A DNA stretch of 15,460 nucleotides from UBA2108 sp002713215 (GTDB lineage Bacteria; Bacteroidota; Bacteroidia; Flavobacteriales_G; Salibacteraceae): positions 1 through 15,460 of the forward strand of contig CALAPY010000036.1 of assembly GCA_937891015.1 (NCBI GenBank). The letters are read 5' to 3'. Each line of letters begins with the position of its first letter. The first letter of the stretch is position 1. The notes beneath the pieces are model-generated. The model did no database searches and had not been told where the DNA came from. It saw only the letters and a program-made list of their open reading frames with translations. Of the stretch, positions 6,723 to 12,419 are shown one piece after another. A program made the translations under genes and the position numbers.

Positions 6723-7448
6723 TTAGTTTTCAGCTATAACCAATCTACCGACTTTTTTGGCTCCGGATGAACTGATGGTATATACATAAACTCCAGAAGG
6801 CAGTTGTTCGGCATTGAATTCAATTTTGGAGTTTCGATCACTTGCATGGTGTAATTTACTGAATACGTTTTCTCCAATTAGGTTATGAATATCCAGTTTC
6901 ACTTCTCCAACGTGCTCGTTATTGAGGTAGAACGTAGTTTTTCCATAGACCGGGTTAGGGGCAACATTAACCTTATTAGGGTCCAATGATTTTTCTTCGT
7001 TAGAAAGCGGCCAAACCACTGTCATTGCAACTTTTTCGGTACGGGGAGTACTCGGTAATCCCGCTACATGCATTGTGAAAGTTATATTCGCTGAATCAAC
7101 GCCAACGGGTCCCTTAGGCATTCCACTAAGAAGAATACAACCTTTACCTCCACCAATGAAAGTATGATTAGGGGTAGAAAACGTAATGCTATCAGGAAGA
7201 TTAGTAACACTGATTAAAACAAATGAATCGATCTTCCAGGTATTCCCCAATAGGAAGGTATCTTTAGGAATGATAATAGTTACGGTTTCATTATAGGCAA
7301 TTCCCACTTGCGCGTCAACAAACACACCTAAGCCTGCGCTCGAATAAATACCCGGAGAGGTATATTTAGGGTCAGGCGTACATTGCGAATAGGTTAACGC
7401 ATAAATCAGTAATGCTATAGATGTTAAAGCTAGTTTTTTTAATGTCAT
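6723..7448 (-). CDS. Secreted protein with T9SS C-terminal sorting domain
   Basis: The 241-residue product starts with a signal peptide (KK, then a hydrophobic run to about residue 20; cleavage likely before Gln22). The body (about 23-155) is rich in beta-strand-like Thr/Val/Ile stretches and begins CTPDPKYTSPG, a type of start I have seen in Bacteroidota secreted proteins. The last 80 residues are a type A T9SS sorting domain: VNVAPNPVYGKTTF, LDIHNLIGENVF and LPSGVYVYTISSSG. It should therefore cross the inner membrane by Sec and the outer membrane by T9SS, to be released or anchored at the surface. Function is unknown. The gene fits tightly between STAS (3-base gap) and rnz (1-base gap). 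The Cys at 23 lacks a proper lipobox, so I do not call it a lipoprotein. Confidence 0.85.
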   Translation of the reverse strand: MTLKKLALTSIALLIYALTYSQCTPDPKYTSPGIYSSAGLGVFVDAQVGIAYNETVTIIIPKDTFLLGNTWKIDSFVLISVTNLPDSITFSTPNHTFIGGGKGCILLSGMPKGPVGVDSANITFTMHVAGLPSTPRTEKVAMTVVWPLSNEEKSLDPNKVNVAPNPVYGKTTFYLNNEHVGEVKLDIHNLIGENVFSKLHHASDRNSKIEFNAEQLPSGVYVYTISSSGAKKVGRLVIAEN

Positions 7449-7451
7449 AAT

Positions 7452-7832
7452 TTAGTTTTTATCGTCCTGGTTAAATTCACTTTCTATCTCGTTCAATAGA
7501 ATCATATCGTGTGCCTCTTCAGCAGTAGGAGTAATCTCAATAATGTTATCCAAACGGCTCAACTGAATTAGGTTTTTAATAACGTCATTAAGTCCACAAA
7601 TTACAAACGAGCCATTGGAACCTGAGCAAAGTCTATTTCCAATAAGGATAGCACTTAACCCCGAACTATCACAGTATTTTGCATTCGACAAATCCAAAAC
7701 GATATTCTTGGCTCCTTCTTCCGATAACTGGTTAAACAACCCCTTCAATTCCGGAGAAATCAGACTATTTAATTTAGGTGTCATCACTCGAATGACCGTG
7801 CATTTGTCTAGTTTTTCGACTTTAAAACTCAT
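7452..7832 (-). CDS. STAS-domain protein (anti-sigma factor antagonist type)
   Basis: The 126-residue protein is a single STAS domain of the SpoIIAA/RsbV kind plus a short acidic tail. IVLDLSNAKYCDSSGLSAI (44-62) contains the conserved DSSGLS loop, where the second serine (Ser57) matches the phosphorylated residue of SpoIIAA. In characterised members, phosphorylation by an anti-sigma kinase toggles partner binding. No kinase or sigma factor is present here, so the partner is unknown. It is cytoplasmic. It lies 66 bases after pyrB, with an exact -7 box in the gap, so it probably begins a STAS-secreted protein-rnz transcript. I recall STAS and rnz being neighbours in other flavobacteria, but I could not check this. 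Confidence 0.88.
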   Translation of the reverse strand: MSFKVEKLDKCTVIRVMTPKLNSLISPELKGLFNQLSEEGAKNIVLDLSNAKYCDSSGLSAILIGNRLCSGSNGSFVICGLNDVIKNLIQLSRLDNIIEITPTAEEAHDMILLNEIESEFNQDDKN

Positions 7833-7858
7833 AGAAATCTAATCTCAGGCGTAGGTAT

Positions 7859-7866
7859 CAAAGATA
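7859..7866 (-). promoter_or_regulatory. -7 promoter box upstream of the STAS gene
   Basis: Read on the minus strand this is TATCTTTG, an exact TAnnTTTG. It lies 26 bases before the STAS ATG at 7832, giving a leader of roughly 18 bases. It sits in the 66-base gap after pyrB, which holds no obvious terminator, so the downstream genes may have both read-through and their own transcription. A clear -33 TTTG is not seen. Confidence 0.55.
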
Positions 7867-7898
7867 AATCAAAAAAGGTGAACTAAGGAAAAGATCGT

Positions 7899-8828
7899 TT
7901 AATGCCTGATTTTTTGGGCAAGTAAATAAAGTACCGCCATGCGAACTGCTACTCCATTTTCAACCTGATCGAGAATAATTGCATGATCAGAATCAGCTAC
8001 TTCGCTCGTTATTTCTACGCCTCTGTTTATGGGGCCCGGGTGCATAATTACTATTTCCTTATCCAGCGAATCAAGGACCTCGTTATTCAATCCATAAAGC
8101 ATGGAATATTCCCGGGTTGAAGGAAAGTAATTGATCTCAAGTCGTTCGCGTTGAATTCGGAGCATGTTCGCTACGTCGCACCAGTTAAGGGCTTTTTGAA
8201 GATCAAGCTCAATTTTTACACCCAGCGATTCAATGTGTTTAGGAATCATGGTTTTTGGTCCACAAACACAAACTTCGGCACCTAATTTCTGCAGACAGAA
8301 TATATTGCTAAGGGCTACTCTTGAATGAAGAATATCTCCCACAATAACTACCTTTTTTCTTGCCACATCGCCCATTCGTTCGCGAATGGAATAACTATCC
8401 AGCAGTGCTTGTGTGGGGTGCTCGTGAGCCCCATCGCCTGCATTTATAATTTTAGAATCAACATTTTTGGAAAGAAAAACTCCTGCACCGGGAAAGGGGT
8501 GTCGCATAACAACCATGTCCACTTTCATTGCCAGAATGTTGTTTACCGTATCTACCAGTGTTTCTCCCTTGGTAACCGAGGAGGAAGAGGAGGAAAAATT
8601 GACTACATCGGCAGAGAGTCTTTTTTCGGCTAGTTCAAAAGAAAGTTTGGTTCGGGTTGAGTTTTCAAAAAACAGGTTTGCAATGGTAATGTCGCGGAGG
8701 CTCGGTACTTTTTTAATTGGTCTGTTAATCACCTGCTTGAAATTATCAGCAGTTTCAAAAATGAGGTTGATGTCAGAGGTTGACAGGTATTTTATTCCGA
8801 GTAAATGCTCAACACTTAACTCACTCAT
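7899..8828 (-). CDS. pyrB: Aspartate carbamoyltransferase, catalytic subunit
   Basis: The 309-residue product has the normal length of the catalytic chain. Carbamoyl-phosphate binding motifs are intact: STRT (57-60), SVTKGE (84-89) and HPTQALLD (137-144). HPGPINRG (263-270) is in the aspartate domain. The enzyme condenses carbamoyl phosphate and aspartate to N-carbamoyl-aspartate, the committed step of pyrimidine synthesis in the cytoplasm. No regulatory chain gene (pyrI) is adjacent. The start overlaps the end of pyrR by 8 bases, indicating coupled expression. A run of six serines before the SVTKGE loop is encoded by a purine-poor tract, seen as GAGGAGGAAGAGG on the plus strand; it gives rise to a false reverse-strand ORF. 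Confidence 0.97.
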   Translation of the reverse strand: MSELSVEHLLGIKYLSTSDINLIFETADNFKQVINRPIKKVPSLRDITIANLFFENSTRTKLSFELAEKRLSADVVNFSSSSSSVTKGETLVDTVNNILAMKVDMVVMRHPFPGAGVFLSKNVDSKIINAGDGAHEHPTQALLDSYSIRERMGDVARKKVVIVGDILHSRVALSNIFCLQKLGAEVCVCGPKTMIPKHIESLGVKIELDLQKALNWCDVANMLRIQRERLEINYFPSTREYSMLYGLNNEVLDSLDKEIVIMHPGPINRGVEITSEVADSDHAIILDQVENGVAVRMAVLYLLAQKIRH

Positions 8829-9375
8829 TTTGGTCTTTTTTCATTAATAATACTACAGAGTCTTTTCCGCCCGTTTCTTTCCATTTTACTTCAACACGCT
8901 CAGAAGAAATCGAATCAATTTTACTTCCTACATAATTGGGCTGAATGGGCAAATGCCTGCTGAACCTCCGATCAATGAGCACCAGCAATTCCACTTGCTT
9001 GGGACGACCAAAGTCGAGTAGGGCATCCATGGCCGACCGAACACTACGGCCAGTAAATAAAACGTCATCAACCAAAATCACCTTTTTGTTTTCAACCAAG
9101 TGATTCATTTCTGTTTTGTTAGCGGTAAGGGGTTCATTTCCCCTCCTGAAGTCGTCTCGATAGAAGGTAATATCCAGCGAACCATCTATTACATGGGTAC
9201 TTGGATTTATTTCTTTAAGTCGCTCAATGATTCGCTTCGAAAGGTAAATTCCCCGAGGTTGAATTCCTACGATTATGGCGTCTTGAAAATCCTGATAGTT
9301 TTCGATTAATTGGTAACAAAGGCGATTAACAGTAAGTTCAAATGCTCTTGTATTTAACAGCGTTCGCTTTTGCAT
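8821..9375 (-). CDS. pyrR: PyrR: uracil phosphoribosyltransferase / pyr regulatory protein
   Basis: The 184-residue phosphoribosyltransferase carries the PRPP-binding loop VILVDDVLFTGRS (99-111) and the PyrR-like stretches IVGIQPRGIYL and LVLIDRRFSRHLPIQPNYVG. In Bacillus, PyrR converts uracil and PRPP to UMP and also binds pyr mRNA leaders to cause attenuation. The start is taken as ATG 9375 (MQKRTLLNTR). An in-frame TTG at 9387 would add four residues, but its codon lies inside the predicted -7 box, so it cannot be on the transcript if that box is used. pyrB follows with an 8-base overlap. With the promoter so close, no leader attenuator of the Bacillus type fits upstream, so regulation by PyrR at this site is doubtful. 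Confidence 0.95.
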   Translation of the reverse strand: MQKRTLLNTRAFELTVNRLCYQLIENYQDFQDAIIVGIQPRGIYLSKRIIERLKEINPSTHVIDGSLDITFYRDDFRRGNEPLTANKTEMNHLVENKKVILVDDVLFTGRSVRSAMDALLDFGRPKQVELLVLIDRRFSRHLPIQPNYVGSKIDSISSERVEVKWKETGGKDSVVLLMKKDQNE

Positions 9376-9384
9376 TTCAAGGCG

Positions 9385-9392
9385 CAAATATA
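9385..9392 (-). promoter_or_regulatory. -7 promoter box of pyrR-pyrB
   Basis: On the minus strand this reads TATATTTG, an exact TAnnTTTG. The G of the box is 9 bases before the ATG at 9375, so the transcript would have only a very short leader or none. No clear TTTG is present about 20 bases further upstream. Confidence 0.62.
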
Positions 9393-9717
9393 GAATGTTG
9401 GATTGGATTGTGATCTTACTTCCAGGGAAGAATTTTTAGCCGGAATGCCGATTCAGATTTATTTCGGTAGTGTAGTAGAATAATGTGGGACTATTCCATT
9501 TCATTAAGTTGTTCGTCATTCCGTAAGATTAGATGAACCTTTCCAATGATAATTGGGAAGTAGTGAACCTTCTATACGGAATCTCACCAATGATTTAAGG
9601 AGATTCCGTATAACTATCTCACACAACCCCCTCCGTGGCTTGGTTCGATTACGTTTACGGAATGACGGAATACAGGACTAATTTATGTACTTCTCACATT
9701 ATTCTAAAACGCAACAT
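9388..9717. other. 330-base gene-free stretch between the PKD surface gene and pyrR
   Basis: I see no coding sequence here on either strand. The pyrR end holds its promoter box. The middle and left part hold the inverted-repeat element at 9514-9667, listed separately. CGGAATGCCG at 9441-9450 resembles CGGAATGACG in the element's right arm (9658-9667) and may be a decayed outlying copy. The last 50 bases before the PKD gene's stop are AT-rich with no clear hairpin plus T-run terminator. Confidence 0.6.
9514..9667. repeat. 154-base element with nested perfect inverted repeats (REP/MITE-like)
   Basis: The outer arms CGTCATTCCGTAA (9514-9526) and TTACGGAATGACG (9655-9667) are perfect 13-bp complements. 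Inside, TATACGGAATCTC (9573-9585) and GAGATTCCGTATA (9600-9612) are a second perfect 13-bp pair around a 14-base loop. CCAAT-GATA-ATTGG (9543-9556) forms a small hairpin, and TGAACCTT is repeated directly at 9534-9541 and 9564-9571. The core TACGGAAT is common to all four long arms. There is no ORF inside and no visible target-site duplication. It resembles non-autonomous palindromic repeats, but the family is not identified. It could also act as a 3' hairpin for the PKD gene transcript. Confidence 0.7.
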
Positions 9718-12027
9718 TTATTCGTGTACAATCTTATGGAGACTTATAGTCCCATCGGTCCAAAATATTTGAATTACGTAGAGGCCTGAATTACAGCCTT
9801 CAATTTCGATATTGTTTCGATTTTGGGTATGCACGTTTTTGGTAAACATAACCCTTCCGTTTAGGTCCATAACTTTCAACATAGCTACTCGGTGTGTCGT
9901 GCCCCAGCTAATTCCTAGGCTCCTGTTGAAGGGGTTAGGATAAAACTGAACTTCTCGTTTACCTGAGTATTCGACAAGTTTGTTTTCGCATGGTATAACC
10001 TTGATCCAATTGCTTTGGGTAGTATCGTCAGAGCCTGTTGAATTGGTTACCCTAAGGGTTACGTCAAAGGTTCCCGAAGAAGAATAAACAACCGACACAT
10101 TCTTAGATGTTGAAGATGCAGGAGATCCACCCGGGAAACTCCACAACCATTGTGTTGGATTTCCTGAGCTTGTGTCTTTGTATAGAACCGTATCGTTTTC
10201 ACATATGGTTCCTGATACCGAGCTATAAATTTTGGCGATTGGTTTGTCGGGGTTGGTTGAACAACTTTTTACTTCAATGTTTTTTGATGAAGTACTGTCA
10301 TCGTTTCCAAAGGCATTGCTTACACTTAGCGTCCAGTTGAAACTACCCACCGTGTCATAAACAACATTTACAATCGAATCTGTTGATGTGCCTGGTTTTC
10401 CACCAGGGAAATTCCATTGCCTGCCCGATACCATACCCTGACTTATATCCGTAAATCGAATGGTATCTCCCTGGCATATGGTATCTGTGTAAGAGCTTTT
10501 AAATATTGAAACCGGAGGGAGTCCACACTTTTTTACGAAAATGAACTTTGGGCTTAATGAGTCGTTTCTACCCAATGAATTGGATACGGATAATCGAATA
10601 TCGTAATTGCCTGCAGTATTGTAAACCACTTTTACAATTGAATCTGAAGAGGTTAATGGTGTTGCTCCAAAAAATGTCCATTGTCGGTTAGTAGGTTTAC
10701 CAGTGCTTAGGTCAGTAAATGTAAGTGTATCACCTTCGCACAGGGTATCGGAGTAATTGCTTTGGAATTTTGCAGTAGGCACAACTCCACAGGGGCTGAC
10801 TTTGATGTAACCAATTGCGAGGCTATCGTCAGTTCCGCTTGAATTGGTTACCGAAAGCCGTACGTTGAATCGGCCAATGGTGTCATAAACAACAAACAAA
10901 GAACTATCGCCTGAATTAAAGGGCTTACCACCGTTAAAAGTCCAATTTCTAATGCGTGGATTGCCCGTGCTTATGTCTGAAAAGAAGACACTATCTCCAA
11001 CGCAGATTGAATCGGAGTAATTGGCTGTGAATATCGCCTTGGGTTTTGGTAAAGGAACGGCACAATTTACAGTTTCAAAACCAGCCAATCTTCTGTATGT
11101 AAACGAGGGGCTTGAAACTACCTGTGCATTATTTTGCCTCACCTTTATTAATTTGGTGGAACTTCTCTGAAACCCAAGAAATATATAACTCGCAGAATCT
11201 TCATTGAGCACAAAGGCGTCAGAAATATATCCCGAACTAATACCAACCATACTGTCTATAACTGAGTAGCCTCCGCTGGCAGCATTAATGGCAACCAAGT
11301 TGTAGCGGTTATTGGAATCGAGCCTTCCATACAGTGAATCGTTGTTGCAGTTGTAACGAATAGCGTGGATTTTTCTTGAAACTTGGTTTTTGTAAACCAC
11401 TCTTCCTGTTTTGATATGAACCGCGTATAGGTAGTACTTGGAATTGTCCAATCCCATGAATTGATATAGACTGTCCTTAGTATCCACCGAAAAAGTGCCA
11501 CCAACATATGCACTAACCCCAGTGACAGCTCCAATTCGTTTGTAACTTCCACTTTTGGGATCAATCCAAACAACCTGATAAACACCACTGGAGTCTTCCC
11601 ATAGACCATAGGTGGTATCGGTAACATAATTGTACTCCAGACCAATGATGTTTTGAGGTAGTGTCACCTGGGAATTGATGTTTCCGCTTACCAGGTCTAT
11701 TGAATAAATATAGTTACCACCCATAGACGTTAGTCCCCGGAAAATGTATTCCCTTGTTTTGGTATTGATGGTTGATGTTCCGGGTGATATGTATCCCAGT
11801 AGATTGTTGATGGTATTAATATTGGTTTTTGTTCCGGTACTTCCATCAATGGAGACAAAGCGATAGACCGAGCTGGGGTCTTCCCAGATGGAATAAATCT
11901 TCTGTGCCTGGCAAAGCTGAAGGCTATAAAACGCCAGTGCGAATAAGAAAGCGGATTTTATTTTGGAAAGTGATTGCAAGCTTAATATTCTACTAAGAAT
12001 AGGTAAAGTGCTAAGGTATAAATACAT
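9718..12027 (-). CDS. Large secreted protein: propeller-like repeats, four PKD domains, T9SS sorting domain
   Basis: Up to 769 residues. A signal peptide ends at about LCQA-Q (residue 41). Residues 42-320 contain repeated blade-like units (YSIWEDPSSVYRF, YGLWEDSSGVYQV, YLYAVHIKTGRV, YGRLDSNNRYNL), suggesting a beta-propeller. Four PKD domains follow (about 322-414, 415-502, 503-589 and 590-683), each with GDxxxFxDxStG, a WxFxGGxP-type strand and YxxxGxFxxxLxVxNxxGxDD. The last 86 residues are a type A sorting domain (FYPNPFNRSLGI, MDLNGRVMF, SGLYVIQIF). It is therefore exported by Sec and T9SS to the surface; adhesion or polymer binding is an inference. The ATG at 12027 gives an unusually long signal region and falls inside the dgkA promoter box; TTG at 11979 would give a normal 25-residue signal peptide. 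TACCTTAG (12018-12011) is a near-consensus -7 box suited to that later start. Confidence 0.85.
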   Translation of the reverse strand: MYLYLSTLPILSRILSLQSLSKIKSAFLFALAFYSLQLCQAQKIYSIWEDPSSVYRFVSIDGSTGTKTNINTINNLLGYISPGTSTINTKTREYIFRGLTSMGGNYIYSIDLVSGNINSQVTLPQNIIGLEYNYVTDTTYGLWEDSSGVYQVVWIDPKSGSYKRIGAVTGVSAYVGGTFSVDTKDSLYQFMGLDNSKYYLYAVHIKTGRVVYKNQVSRKIHAIRYNCNNDSLYGRLDSNNRYNLVAINAASGGYSVIDSMVGISSGYISDAFVLNEDSASYIFLGFQRSSTKLIKVRQNNAQVVSSPSFTYRRLAGFETVNCAVPLPKPKAIFTANYSDSICVGDSVFFSDISTGNPRIRNWTFNGGKPFNSGDSSLFVVYDTIGRFNVRLSVTNSSGTDDSLAIGYIKVSPCGVVPTAKFQSNYSDTLCEGDTLTFTDLSTGKPTNRQWTFFGATPLTSSDSIVKVVYNTAGNYDIRLSVSNSLGRNDSLSPKFIFVKKCGLPPVSIFKSSYTDTICQGDTIRFTDISQGMVSGRQWNFPGGKPGTSTDSIVNVVYDTVGSFNWTLSVSNAFGNDDSTSSKNIEVKSCSTNPDKPIAKIYSSVSGTICENDTVLYKDTSSGNPTQWLWSFPGGSPASSTSKNVSVVYSSSGTFDVTLRVTNSTGSDDTTQSNWIKVIPCENKLVEYSGKREVQFYPNPFNRSLGISWGTTHRVAMLKVMDLNGRVMFTKNVHTQNRNNIEIEGCNSGLYVIQIFWTDGTISLHKIVHE

Positions 12028-12030
12028 TTG
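12023..12030 (+). promoter_or_regulatory. -7 promoter box of dgkA
   Basis: TACATTTG is an exact TAnnTTTG. Its last base is only 5 bases before the dgkA ATG at 12036, so transcription would start at or next to the start codon and give a leaderless or nearly leaderless mRNA. The same bases contain the first ATG of the divergent PKD gene (12025-12027 on the minus strand). No -33 TTTG is clear. Confidence 0.5.
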
Positions 12031-12035
12031 AGATC

Positions 12036-12419
12036 ATGAAAAAGTCCTCGAAACCATTTTCAATTTCCAAGCGAATCGGCAGTTTTTCTTTTGCCATTAA
12101 CGGGTTACGAATTCTAATAGCCAACGAACACAATGCAAGAATTCATTTAGTTGCTGCAGTGCTGGCAATAATTTTATCCTACTGGCTTTCTATTTCGGCC
12201 ATCGAATGGATTGCAGTGGTTCTTTGTATTGGATGGGTTTTCATGGCTGAATTGTTTAATTCGGCAGTTGAATACCTGGCCGATTTTGTATGCGGTGAGC
12301 ATAACGAAGTAATTGGTAAGGTTAAAGATTTGGCTGCAGGAGGGGTGTTGGTATCGGCAATAGCTTCAGCGATAGTAGGAGTCATTATTTTCGCACCAAA
12401 ACTCGCTTTCCTAATTTAA
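12036..12419 (+). CDS. dgkA: DgkA-family lipid kinase (diacylglycerol or undecaprenol kinase)
   Basis: The 127-residue integral membrane protein belongs to the prokaryotic diacylglycerol kinase family. Family motifs are present: ANEHNARIH (29-37), ELFNSAVEYLAD (72-83) and EVIGKVKDLAAGGVL (91-105). Hydrophobic segments lie at about 38-52, 57-73 and 102-120. Such enzymes phosphorylate diacylglycerol (E. coli type) or undecaprenol (Gram-positive type) at the inner membrane, recycling lipids used in envelope synthesis. Which substrate applies here cannot be read from the sequence. It is transcribed alone, divergent from the PKD gene with 8 bases between start codons. It is convergent with the protease gene, sharing the bases TTAA for both stops. 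Confidence 0.93.
   Translation: MKKSSKPFSISKRIGSFSFAINGLRILIANEHNARIHLVAAVLAIILSYWLSISAIEWIAVVLCIGWVFMAELFNSAVEYLADFVCGEHNEVIGKVKDLAAGGVLVSAIASAIVGVIIFAPKLAFLI

Noticed and set aside
6723..7448. Lipoprotein reading of the secreted protein because of Cys23
   Set aside because: The residues before the cysteine (LTYSQ) do not form a lipobox, and the C-terminal T9SS domain fits a type I signal peptide.
8325..8847. Plus-strand ORFs opposite pyrB, one with a glutamate-rich run
   Set aside because: The acidic run is the complement of the PyrB poly-serine codons; pyrB is strongly supported on the other strand.
9376..9387. TTG start of pyrR at 9387
   Set aside because: The TTG is part of the predicted TATATTTG promoter box, and the ATG at 9375 gives the normal PyrR N-terminus.
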